From the NCBI GenBank assembly GCA_018969165.1, contig JAGWYX010000020.1, positions 1 through 13,692 of the forward strand: a stretch of 13,692 nt of DNA, written 5' to 3'. The stretch is from Verrucomicrobiota bacterium (lineage in GTDB: Bacteria; Verrucomicrobiota; Verrucomicrobiia; Limisphaerales; JAGWYX01). Shown here one piece after another: positions 1 to 7,267 of this stretch (positions are counted from its first letter, which is position 1; every line of letters starts with the position of its first letter). The notes under the pieces were generated by a model. The model worked only from the letters and a program-made list of their open reading frames with translations. It was not told the DNA's origin and ran no database searches. Position numbers and translations under genes: made by a program.

Positions 1-1
1 G

Positions 2-634
2 ACGCGCGGCCCGAAATTATTCGCGCGGAACTGCGCCACTTGCCATCGTTTCGGCGGATTGGACGGCACGGGCCGGCCGGTCAAGGACCCCGAGACGGCC
101 GCCGACCTGCAGGGGTTTGGCGGCCGCCAATGGCTGGTGGGCCTGCTCGACCCGGCGGCAATCCGCACCGTCCACTACTTCGGCGGCACGAAATTCAGGG
201 ACGGCAAAATGGCGAGGTTTTTGGCCAGGGACGTAGCTGGATTCGACGCCGCGCAACGGGAGCAACTCCGCCAGGTCGCGCTGGCCCTCTCGGCCGAGGC
301 GGGCTTGCGCTCCCAGCGTTTGGCGGATCTGCGGGACGCCGCCGCGATTGCCGCGGGCCGCGCGTTGCTCACCAACGGCGTGGTGCGCTGCACCGAATGT
401 CACCCGTATCAAAAACCCGATCCGGACGCCACCGCCCCGGACCTGACCGGTTACGGGTCGCGCGCGTGGATCATCGCCCTGGTCACCAATCCGCGGCACG
501 CGCGTTTCTACGGCCGACGCAACGACCGCATGCCCGCCTTCGGGGACGACCGCGTGCTGGACGCGCAGGCGATCGGCCTGATCGCCGACTGGCTGCGCGG
601 GGATTGGTACGAGCCGGGGCGGGAGCCGCCGTAG
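2..634 (+). CDS. Dihaem c-type cytochrome C-terminal region (5' end outside window), probably from a quinol:cytochrome c reductase
   Basis: The frame is open from the first bases and ends at TAG 632-634, giving 210 visible residues with no start in the window. Two haem c attachment motifs are seen: CATCH at 32-46 (visible residues 11-15) and CTECH at 389-403. Candidate axial methionines lie in DGKMARF (after haem 1) and RMPAFG (after haem 2), the usual order in class I cytochrome c domains. The stretch between them (DLQGFGGRQW, then YFGGTKFRDGKM) resembles the cytochrome c portion fused to or encoded beside cytochrome b in bc-type complexes of several non-proteobacterial phyla; that assignment is from recalled family style and is inference. 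The protein would carry electrons on the periplasmic side of the membrane. The missing 5' part should decide whether a cytochrome b domain is attached. A TTG at 59 falls after the first haem motif, so it is not the true start. Confidence 0.85.
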   Translation, partial: TRGPKLFARNCATCHRFGGLDGTGRPVKDPETAADLQGFGGRQWLVGLLDPAAIRTVHYFGGTKFRDGKMARFLARDVAGFDAAQREQLRQVALALSAEAGLRSQRLADLRDAAAIAAGRALLTNGVVRCTECHPYQKPDPDATAPDLTGYGSRAWIIALVTNPRHARFYGRRNDRMPAFGDDRVLDAQAIGLIADWLRGDWYEPGREPP

Positions 635-724
635 CGCGGGGGCCGTCCGTCCGGCGCGTCCTTCGTCACCTAATTGTTACTCGCCTTTCGGGTATTTGGC
701 ACTAAACTGGGCGGTCCCGTGGCG

Positions 725-2905
725 ATGACGCAGCCAGTCACAACGTTCGGTCCGGCGCACTTCCTCAATCGTGAGTTGAGCTGGCTGGAGTTCAACCAGC
801 GCGTGCTGGACGAGGCGCTCGATCCGGCGACGCCGCTGCTGGAGCGGGTGAAGTTCTTCGCCATCGCCAGTTCCAACCTGGACGAGTTCTTCGAGGTCCG
901 CGTCGCCGGTCTGAAGCAACAGGTCGAGAGCGCTGTCGTCGAGCGCGGTCTGGATGGCTTGACCGCCAGCGAGACGTTCCGCGCCATCCGCAACCGGGTC
1001 CGGCGGATGGTGGACGTCCAGTACGACCGTTGGCGCCGCGAGCTGCAACCGGCGCTGGCGCGGAATGGGATTCGCTTCCTGGAGATCACCGGCTGCAACG
1101 CGGCCGACGGCGCCTGGCTGGAGGGCTATTACCGCGAGCAGGTCCGCCCGGTCCTGACCCCGCTGGCGATTGACCCGGCGCATCCCTTTCCCCAATTACT
1201 GAACAAATCCCTGAACATGATCGTCCAGGTCGAGCAGCGGCGCGGCCGCGAGACCCTCCGGCACCTGGCGGTGGTGCAGGTCCCGCGGGTCCTGCCGCGC
1301 CTGGTCAAACTGCCGCGCGACGATTCCAGTCAGGACTACGTGTTCCTGGGCCGGTTGATCGGCCATTTCCTGGCCGACTTGTTTCCCGGCACGCGCATCC
1401 TGGGTTACTGGCATTTCCGGGTCACGCGCAACAGCGAGCTTTACATCGACGAGGAGGAGACCGAGAACCTGCTCCAGGCCGTCGAGAACGAGCTGCACAA
1501 CCGCCGCAAGGGCGACGCCGTCCGCCTGGAGGTCGAGCACGGCTGCCGGCCGGAGATTGTCAAGGCGCTGCTGGGCACGCTGCGGCTGACCGAAGACGAC
1601 CTCTACCTGATCGATGGGCCGCTGAACCCGACGCGGCTGATGGCCGTCTGCGAGGGCGACCACTCGCCGGAGTTGCGGGAGCCGCCATATGTGGCCCCGG
1701 TGGCGGGCGTGCTGCGCGGCCAGACCGACCTGTTCGCCGCCATCCGCGAGCGGGACATCCTGCTGCATCATCCCTACGAGAACTTCAGCAGCGTGGCCGA
1801 TTTTCTCGAGCAAGCCGCCCGCGACCCGCAGGTGCTGGCCATCAAGCAGACCCTCTATCGCACCGGCGGCGACCCGCGGATCGTCGGGGCGCTGATGGAC
1901 GCGGTCAAGAATGGCAAACAGGTCACCGCGGTCGTCGAGCTGCGCGCGCGGTTCGACGAGGCCAGCAACATCCAGTGGGCGCAGCGGTTGGAGGAGGCCG
2001 GCGTGCACGTGGTCTATGGCCTGGTAGGCTACAAGATTCACGCCAAGCTCTGCCTGGTGGTGCGGCAGGAGCGCGGCGGCATCCGCCGCTACGTCCACCT
2101 GGGCACCGGCAACTACAACCCGACCACCGCCCGGATTTACACCGACTTGGGCCTGCTGACGTGCCGGACCGAGTTTGGCGAGGACGCCACGAATCTGTTC
2201 AATTTGCTGACGGGGATTTGCCAGTTCCAGCCGATGCGCAAATTCCTGGTCGCGCCGTTCGACTTGCGCCCGCGTTTGCTGGAGCTGATCCGGCGCGAAG
2301 CCGGGCATGCCGAGCGCGGGCTGCCGGCACGATTGGTGGCCAAACTCAACGCCTTGGTGGACCGCCCAATCATCGAGGCCCTCTATCGCGCCTCCCAGGC
2401 CGGGGTGAAAATTGACCTGATCGTTCGTGGCATCTGCTGCCTGCGCCCCGGCCTGAAAGGGATCAGCGACCACATCACGGTCCGCAGCGTGGTGGACCGA
2501 TTTCTGGAGCACACGCGGGTGTTTTACTTCGAAAACGCCTGCCAGCCGGAGGTCCTCGTCGGGAGCGCGGACTGGATGCCGCGCAATCTCCAGCGGCGGA
2601 TCGAGGTCGTGTTTCCCATCGAGGATGGCAACCTGCGCGAGCGTCTGAGCAGCGAAATCCTCGCCGTCAGCCTGGCGGATAACACCAAGGCCAGCGGCCT
2701 GCAGCCCGACGGCTCTTATCACCGCGTCGAGCCCGAAAGCGGCGCGAAGCCGCGGCGCAGCCAAGTCGAGTTCATGGCCCTGGCCACGGGGGAAGCGCCA
2801 GCAACCGCGGCGCGAGCCAAAGCCGCGCCTCCTTTTCCGCAAGTCAAACTGGCCCCCAGTCCATTCAGCCCCCGCCCCGCGCGACCGACGCGCAGGCAGG
2901 GCTGA
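725..2905 (+). CDS. ppk1: Polyphosphate kinase PPK1
   Basis: PPK1 reversibly moves the terminal phosphate of ATP onto polyphosphate through a phosphohistidine intermediate. The protein opens with the classic FLNRELSWLEFNQRVL block about 12 residues in. The head region LLHHPYENFSS and the sequence GYKIHAKLCLV follow; His439 there matches the autophosphorylated histidine (His435 in E. coli). His596 in FLEHTRVFYF matches the second essential histidine (His592 in E. coli), followed by SADWMPRNLQRRIEV. N-terminal, head and two PLD-like C-terminal domains are all present. I chose ATG 725 (726 aa); GTG 719 and TTG 674 are in frame, but they only add residues ahead of the conserved block. No strong Shine-Dalgarno is visible. 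After about residue 675 the protein carries a Pro/Ala/Arg-rich tail of some 50 residues absent from the E. coli enzyme (688 aa). It is downstream of the cytochrome gene by 90 bp on the same strand. Confidence 0.97.
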   Translation: MTQPVTTFGPAHFLNRELSWLEFNQRVLDEALDPATPLLERVKFFAIASSNLDEFFEVRVAGLKQQVESAVVERGLDGLTASETFRAIRNRVRRMVDVQYDRWRRELQPALARNGIRFLEITGCNAADGAWLEGYYREQVRPVLTPLAIDPAHPFPQLLNKSLNMIVQVEQRRGRETLRHLAVVQVPRVLPRLVKLPRDDSSQDYVFLGRLIGHFLADLFPGTRILGYWHFRVTRNSELYIDEEETENLLQAVENELHNRRKGDAVRLEVEHGCRPEIVKALLGTLRLTEDDLYLIDGPLNPTRLMAVCEGDHSPELREPPYVAPVAGVLRGQTDLFAAIRERDILLHHPYENFSSVADFLEQAARDPQVLAIKQTLYRTGGDPRIVGALMDAVKNGKQVTAVVELRARFDEASNIQWAQRLEEAGVHVVYGLVGYKIHAKLCLVVRQERGGIRRYVHLGTGNYNPTTARIYTDLGLLTCRTEFGEDATNLFNLLTGICQFQPMRKFLVAPFDLRPRLLELIRREAGHAERGLPARLVAKLNALVDRPIIEALYRASQAGVKIDLIVRGICCLRPGLKGISDHITVRSVVDRFLEHTRVFYFENACQPEVLVGSADWMPRNLQRRIEVVFPIEDGNLRERLSSEILAVSLADNTKASGLQPDGSYHRVEPESGAKPRRSQVEFMALATGEAPATAARAKAAPPFPQVKLAPSPFSPRPARPTRRQG

Positions 2906-2981
2906 TCGGGCCGGTCGGTGGAGCCACGGCGCGGCCCCGGTTCAACGCGCGCGTCGGCCCGGCCCGTAGGCGTGGAGGCGC

Positions 2982-4433
2982 TCACCAGGGATGCCAGCCT
3001 TGGCGATAAGGACGGCGAATCCACTCGTCCAGTTCGGGATGGTTGGCGACCCGCAGGTTGGGGCCGTCCCACTCGAGCGGTTTGCCTTCGCCCACGTGCT
3101 GGGCCAGGTTGCCCAGGATGGCGAACTCGGTCAGGCGCGTCCCGTATTCGAAGCTGGCGGCCGTTTGGGTTCGTCCCGCCAGGCAGGCCGCGATGAAGTC
3201 GGTGAAGATGTCCTTGGGCCGGGGCAGGGTCTTGGGCGGCGGGGGCGTCTCCTGCATCTTGTCGTAGGGGACGATGTGCATCCGGCCGCCGTAAGTCTCG
3301 GTGTAAATGACCCCCTTGTCGCCGACGTAGAGCGTGCCGCTATCGGGCTTGTCGAGGTCTTCATCCGGGTATTTTTCGCGCAGCTCGAGCAGCAACGCCG
3401 GGAGGTTGCGGTCCTTGCCGCGGGCGGCGTGCAACGTGCCGACGGCGCCGCCGGTGGCGGTCCGGTTCAGGCCTTCGTACCAGTGCACCTTGAGGGGCGG
3501 CATGCCCTCGCGCGCCGGGACATCCCACCGGATGGTGCTGCCCAGCGGGTAACGTTCGTCGCTGCCGCCGCGGATGTATTCGGCCTGGATGGCGGTGGGA
3601 TCGCCGACCTTCAGCGCCCAGAAGACGCCATCGAGCACGTGGCAGCCCATGTTGCCGATCGAGCCGTTGCCGAAGTCGTACCAGCCGTGCCATTCGTGCG
3701 GATGCAGGTCGGCATGGTAAGCGCGGTAGGGGGCCGGGCCGATCCACGGTTCCCAGTGCAGGCCGGGGGGCGGCGGCTGCGAGGGCGGACGCGGGCCGAT
3801 GCCGCCGTTGGCCCGATCGGTCCAGCTATGGGTCTCGGTGACCTGGCCGATGGTGCCGGCCCAGATATATTCGCACAGGCGGATGTAGCCCTCCATGCAA
3901 TGGCCCTGGTTGCCCATTTGGGTGGCGACCGGGGAACGGTGGGCCATGGCGCGCAACTGGCGCGCCTCCCGGACATCGTGGCAGACCGGCTTTTCACAAT
4001 AGACGTTCTTGCCCAGCTCCATCGCGATCAGCGAGGCCAGCGCGTGATGATGATTGGGTGCGGCGACAAAGACGGCATCGATCTGCTGGCCCACCTTGTC
4101 GAACATCTCGCGGTAATCGGTGAAGGCCTGGACCCGGTCGGGGTCGAGGTTGCGGTTCTGCAACCATTTCTTGGTCGCCGCCAGCCGGCGCTCGTCCGGG
4201 TCCACGATGGCGTAGAGATTCTGGTGGTGCTGGCCGACCACCTGCGGGATGTGCGCCGAGAGCCCGCGGCCCCCGCAGCCGATCTGCACGCAGTTCAATT
4301 TGCCATTGGCGCCGACGGCGGCCAGGAGGTTCGGCCCGGGCCAGGCGCGCGCGGCGGCCAGGGCGCCGGCCGAGAGGGCGGCGCGTCGGAGAAACCGGCG
4401 GCGGGTCACACGGGAGTTCACGGAGGCATTCAC
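2982..4433 (-). CDS. Tat-exported Gfo/Idh/MocA family oxidoreductase
   Basis: The 483-aa product starts with a twin-arginine signal (TRRRFL at residues 10-15, then an Ala-rich hydrophobic stretch to about residue 38), so it should be exported folded. A Rossmann NAD(P)-binding motif GCGGRG lies at 52-57 and the family hallmark EKP at 147-149. MGNQGH (173-178) and NMGCH (261-265) are blocks I associate with the large Planctomycetota/Verrucomicrobiota subgroup. The C-terminal half is the usual Gfo/Idh alpha/beta substrate domain. Family members oxidise or reduce sugars, cyclitols and their derivatives; the substrate here cannot be read from sequence. The start is GTG 4433, supported by AAAGGA seven bases upstream; the cat-like triplet just inside the gene is out of frame. 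It lies 12 bp behind the DUF1080 gene and is very likely co-transcribed and translationally coupled with it. An exported Gfo/Idh enzyme must carry its cofactor through Tat or bind it tightly. Confidence 0.93.
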   Translation of the reverse strand: MNASVNSRVTRRRFLRRAALSAGALAAARAWPGPNLLAAVGANGKLNCVQIGCGGRGLSAHIPQVVGQHHQNLYAIVDPDERRLAATKKWLQNRNLDPDRVQAFTDYREMFDKVGQQIDAVFVAAPNHHHALASLIAMELGKNVYCEKPVCHDVREARQLRAMAHRSPVATQMGNQGHCMEGYIRLCEYIWAGTIGQVTETHSWTDRANGGIGPRPPSQPPPPGLHWEPWIGPAPYRAYHADLHPHEWHGWYDFGNGSIGNMGCHVLDGVFWALKVGDPTAIQAEYIRGGSDERYPLGSTIRWDVPAREGMPPLKVHWYEGLNRTATGGAVGTLHAARGKDRNLPALLLELREKYPDEDLDKPDSGTLYVGDKGVIYTETYGGRMHIVPYDKMQETPPPPKTLPRPKDIFTDFIAACLAGRTQTAASFEYGTRLTEFAILGNLAQHVGEGKPLEWDGPNLRVANHPELDEWIRRPYRQGWHPW

Positions 4434-4440
4434 GATGGGT

Positions 4441-4446
4441 TCCTTT
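4441..4446 (-). promoter_or_regulatory. Shine-Dalgarno of the Gfo/Idh gene, overlapping the upstream stop
   Basis: On the minus strand, TGAAAGGAACCCATCGTG contains the TGA of the DUF1080 gene, an AAAGGA ribosome-binding site that shares the A of that stop, and the GTG start seven bases later. This fixes the unusual GTG start and suggests termination-reinitiation coupling between the two genes. Confidence 0.7.
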
Positions 4447-5135
4447 CAGTTCAGCGGGGTGAGGCGGAGGTTGCGGAAGGCGACCGGGCCGTGGTCGCCT
4501 TGGAGATAGACCTGGCCGGTCGGATGTTCGGGCGCGTGCCGGCTCACGTTGGTGCCGTGCGCGATCTCGACGTTCTCCTGCACCACCTGGCCATTGAGGA
4601 GCACCTTGACGAATTTGGCGTTGGCGATCTTGGTCCCGGCAGCGTCGAAGCGCGGCGCGCGGAAATCGATGACCAGGCTCTGCCATTCCCCGGGCGGCTT
4701 GCAGGCGTTGACCAACGGCGCGTGCTCGTCGTAAACGGCCCCGCAGTCCTGGATGCCGACCTGGGCCTTGCCGTAACTGTCGAGAATCTGGATTTCGTAA
4801 ATGCGCATCATCTTGACGCCGGAGTTGGACCCCTTGGAGACCATGAACTCGACCTCGAGCCGGCAGTCACCGAAGCTGGCGTCGGTGACCAGGTTGGCGC
4901 CGCGCGCGGGGCTGATGAGTTCCTCGCCCGGGCCGGTCACCTCCAGTCGGCGCGGATTGGCCGGGTCCAGGGTGGCGTGGCCGACCTGCCATTGGTTGGT
5001 GCCACGGCCGCCGACCGTCCGCCAGCCGGCGAGATCCTTGCCATTGAAGAGGGACTGGGCGGCATCCGCCGCCAGCGCGGCCGCCGCGTAGCCTGCCAAC
5101 GCGGTGGCCAGGCCGGCGCGTAACATTGCTTGCAT
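4446..5135 (-). CDS. Secreted DUF1080 (3-keto-disaccharide hydrolase-like) protein
   Basis: The 229-aa protein has a Sec-type signal peptide (residues 1 to about 23, ending ALAADA) followed by one DUF1080 domain, a concanavalin/laminin-G-like beta sandwich. Visible family landmarks are SLFNGKDLAGW (28-38), the SNSG turn (103-106), YEIQILD (113-119), CGAVYD (131-136), GEWQ (149-152) and the closing VYLQGDHGPVAFRNLRL strand (209-225). Some characterised relatives act on 3-keto-glycosides; many are uncharacterised, so a hydrolase or lyase activity here is inference. ATG 5135 gives a sensible signal peptide; ATG 5126 is a close alternative, and TTG 5171 would add a 12-residue acidic/basic leader that spoils it. 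It is the first gene of a tight pair with the Gfo/Idh oxidoreductase, which fits a make-and-cleave 3-keto-sugar scheme outside the cytoplasm. It follows the ABC permease stop by about 50 bp. Confidence 0.9.
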   Translation of the reverse strand: MQAMLRAGLATALAGYAAAALAADAAQSLFNGKDLAGWRTVGGRGTNQWQVGHATLDPANPRRLEVTGPGEELISPARGANLVTDASFGDCRLEVEFMVSKGSNSGVKMMRIYEIQILDSYGKAQVGIQDCGAVYDEHAPLVNACKPPGEWQSLVIDFRAPRFDAAGTKIANAKFVKVLLNGQVVQENVEIAHGTNVSRHAPEHPTGQVYLQGDHGPVAFRNLRLTPLN

Positions 5136-5142
5136 GCTCAGC

Positions 5143-5171
5143 AAAATGCAGGCGCGGTCCGGGCGCGTCAA
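5143..5171 (-). promoter_or_regulatory. Possible sigma70-type promoter of the DUF1080-Gfo/Idh pair
   Basis: On the minus strand TTGACG (5171-5166) is a five-of-six match to a -35 box and is followed, after exactly 17 bases, by CATTTT (5148-5143), a three-of-six -10 match. Transcription would begin very near ATG 5135, giving almost no leader. The weak -10 box makes this tentative; readthrough from the exporter genes is an alternative. Confidence 0.28.
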
Positions 5172-5186
5172 CGCCGAAAATGTTTT

Positions 5187-6308
5187 TCAGGTGATGCGCT
5201 TGCGGAACAGCAGCGCGCAGAGGGAGAACAGGACCAGGCCCATGACCGCCAGGACGCCGAGGTGAAAGGCGAAATCGTGGAGGCTGGCCCCGCGGAGAAT
5301 GATCGCCCGCATCAGCTCGATGTAATAGGTCGCCGGCAAGAGGGTGCTGATCGCGTAAAAAATCCACGGCATGGTCTCGCGCGGAAAAATGAACCCGGAG
5401 AAAAAGATCGAGGGCATCAGGACCACCATCGCCATCTGGAAGGCCTGCATGTGATTCTCGGCCTTGATCGACACCAGCAAGCCCAGGCTCAGCAGGGTGA
5501 AGAGGTAAAGCAGGCTGGCCACCAGGAGCGCCGCCACGCTGCCCACGATGTGGACGAAGAACACCCAGCGCAGGATCGCGAACAGCGACATGGCCATGAT
5601 CATGCCGATCACCAGGTAGGGGACCAGCTTGCCCAGCATCAGGCCCCAGCGCGACAGCGGGCTGACCAGCAACTGCTCGATCGTGCCGCGCTCCTTCTCG
5701 CGCGCCAGCGACATCGCCGTCGAAAACACCGTGGCGATCTGCAACGCCACCCCGATCACCCCCGGCACGAAAAAGTTCGGGCTGAGCATCGCCGGGTTAT
5801 AGAGGACCTGCGGCCGGACCTCGATCGGGAGGTTGTCCCGCCCGGCTTCGGTCAGCAGGAGGGTCGCCGACTCGCGGAACCCGATGCCCAGGGCGGTGTT
5901 CAGGGCCTGGAGGGCGATGGTCGAGCTGGAGCCGTCCACCAGCACCTGCAAGCGCGCCGTCTGCCCGTCCCGGCGCCGGCGGCTGAAGTCGGGCGGGATT
6001 TGCAGCCCCACGTAGGCCTGGCGCCGGCGGATCGCCACCGCCATCTCCTGGACGCTGCCCACCTCGCCGACGACCCGAAAGGTCTGCGTGTTGACAAAAT
6101 CGTCGATCAGTTGGCGGCTTTCGACGGTGTGATCCTCGTCCAGGACCACCATGGCCATGTGTTTGACGTCGTTATCCAGCGCGAACCCGAAGGCGATGAT
6201 CTGCAGCAAGGGCGGGAAAAACATGAAGAACAGCGTCGCGCGGTCCCGCAGCACGACGATGAACTCCTTGTAAAGAATGGCGTAGAAGCCGCGGAACAAA
6301 CCGTTCAC
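5187..6308 (-). CDS. ABC-2 type transporter permease
   Basis: The 373-aa membrane protein has the YbhS/YhhJ-like ABC-2 layout. It has one N-terminal transmembrane segment (about 26-44, rich in Phe/Ile), a soluble extracytoplasmic domain (about 46-175), then five more segments in the C-terminal half (about 180-200, 224-247, 256-280, 290-309 and 342-367, with a further hydrophobic re-entrant stretch near 315-332). The cytoplasmic coupling sequence AREKERGTIEQLLVSPL (202-218) is the typical permease motif that contacts the ATPase. I start the gene at GTG 6308: it overlaps the ATPase stop as GTGA and has GGAGG six bases upstream. The open frame continues far upstream, but that part is antiphase reading of the ATPase gene. 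It works with the ATPase and HlyD-type genes to push a substrate outwards, probably as a homodimer since no second permease is present. Confidence 0.93.
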   Translation of the reverse strand: MNGLFRGFYAILYKEFIVVLRDRATLFFMFFPPLLQIIAFGFALDNDVKHMAMVVLDEDHTVESRQLIDDFVNTQTFRVVGEVGSVQEMAVAIRRRQAYVGLQIPPDFSRRRRDGQTARLQVLVDGSSSTIALQALNTALGIGFRESATLLLTEAGRDNLPIEVRPQVLYNPAMLSPNFFVPGVIGVALQIATVFSTAMSLAREKERGTIEQLLVSPLSRWGLMLGKLVPYLVIGMIMAMSLFAILRWVFFVHIVGSVAALLVASLLYLFTLLSLGLLVSIKAENHMQAFQMAMVVLMPSIFFSGFIFPRETMPWIFYAISTLLPATYYIELMRAIILRGASLHDFAFHLGVLAVMGLVLFSLCALLFRKRIT

Positions 6309-7261
6309 ACCTGGCCTCCGTTGGTGTGCCGCCCGGTGAGCGTCACGAAGACGTCCTCCAGCGACGGAGCAATCGGCCGGATATCGGCCTGGTGAATGCC
6401 CACGGCCGTGAGCCGGTCGCGCAGGGCCGACTCTTCCAGCCCGGCTTCGACCAGCAGGTGCATCGACTGACCAAAGACCGTGGCGCTTAGGACGCCGGTC
6501 AACTGCCGCACCGATTGCAGGCCGACCGTGACATGGTCGCAGGTCACGTCCAGCCGGCGGGTGCCCGGGGGGTTGACCTCCGGCCGCTGTTTCAGGTCGT
6601 CGGGCACGCCGCAGACAATCAGCTTCGACATGTAAATGTAGCCGACGTGCGAGCAGCGCTCCGCTTCGTCCATGTAATGCGTGGTCACGAACAAGGTCAT
6701 GCCGCGGCCGGCGAACTCGAACAGCAAGTCCCACAACTCGCGGCGCGCCACCGGGTCGATGCCGGCCGTCGGCTCGTCGAGGAACAACACCGTCGGTTGG
6801 TGCATGAGGGCGCAGGCCATGGCCAGCCGCTGCCGCCAACCGCCCGACAACAAGGACGCGCGCCGATCCAGGTAAGGTTCCAACCGCGCCAGGGCGATCA
6901 ACTCGTCCCGGCGCCGGGCCAACGCGGTCCGGCGCAGCCCGTAGAGCCGGCCGTAAAACTTGAGATTCTCACTCACCGTCAACTCGTCGTAGAGCGAGAA
7001 TTTCTGCGACATGTAGCCGATGGTCCCCTTGAGCGCGTCGGTGTCCTCGGCCACGTCCAGCCCGGCGATGCGCGCCCGGCCCTCGGTCGGCTCGAGAATC
7101 CCGCACAGCATCCGGATCACCGTCGATTTGCCCGATCCGTTTGGGCCCAGAAAGCCGAAGATCGAGCCCTGGGCGATGGTGAAGCTGACGTGGTCCACCG
7201 CGGTGAACCCGCCAAAACGTTTGGTCAGGTCCGCGCACTCGATGGCGGGCGGGCGGGGCAT
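6305..7261 (-). CDS. ABC transporter ATP-binding protein of an efflux system
   Basis: All motifs of an ABC ATPase are visible in 318 aa: Walker A GPNGSGKST (39-47), Q-loop Gln86 in GYMSQKFSLYDELTV, signature LSGGWRQR (138-145), Walker B VLFLDE (158-163) and the H-loop His195 in TTHYMDEA. The C-terminal 80 or so residues resemble the DUF4162-type accessory domain common in DrrA/CcmA-like exporters. There is a single nucleotide-binding domain, whereas E. coli YbhF has two in tandem, so two copies of this protein should be needed per transporter. ATG 7261 lies six bases after the stop of the HlyD-type gene, without an obvious Shine-Dalgarno, and the stop overlaps the start of the permease by four bases. 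This arrangement indicates a co-translated exporter operon. Substrate unknown; drug, lipid or small-molecule efflux are all possible. Confidence 0.95.
   Translation of the reverse strand: MPRPPAIECADLTKRFGGFTAVDHVSFTIAQGSIFGFLGPNGSGKSTVIRMLCGILEPTEGRARIAGLDVAEDTDALKGTIGYMSQKFSLYDELTVSENLKFYGRLYGLRRTALARRRDELIALARLEPYLDRRASLLSGGWRQRLAMACALMHQPTVLFLDEPTAGIDPVARRELWDLLFEFAGRGMTLFVTTHYMDEAERCSHVGYIYMSKLIVCGVPDDLKQRPEVNPPGTRRLDVTCDHVTVGLQSVRQLTGVLSATVFGQSMHLLVEAGLEESALRDRLTAVGIHQADIRPIAPSLEDVFVTLTGRHTNGGQV
6315..6319 (-). promoter_or_regulatory. Shine-Dalgarno deciding the permease GTG start
   Basis: GGAGG on the minus strand lies six bases before GTG 6308 inside the end of the ATPase gene. It supports the short permease start over the much longer open frame that reads into the ATPase gene. 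Confidence 0.75.
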
Positions 7262-7267
7262 GCCGGG

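Noticed and set aside
674..707. TTGTTA ... ACTAAA as a promoter for ppk1
   Set aside because: The spacing between the two elements is about 22 bases, too long for a standard promoter, and matches are weak.
1196..2842. 548-codon open frame on the - strand opposite ppk1
   Set aside because: Antisense to conserved PPK1 sequence including both catalytic histidines; no domain seen.
2907..2966. Inverted repeat CGGGCCGG / CCGGCCCG between the convergent ppk1 and Gfo/Idh genes as a terminator
   Set aside because: The stem is only eight pairs around a 44-base loop with no T-tract on either strand; such a match is common in DNA of this composition.
2991..5123. 710-codon open frame on the + strand opposite the Gfo/Idh and DUF1080 genes
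   Set aside because: It covers two well-supported genes on the other strand and has no recognisable domain or signal.
6309..6839. Extending the permease upstream to the limit of its open frame
   Set aside because: The extra residues are an out-of-phase reading of the ATPase gene; a GTG start with GGAGG and a 4-bp overlap is clearly better.
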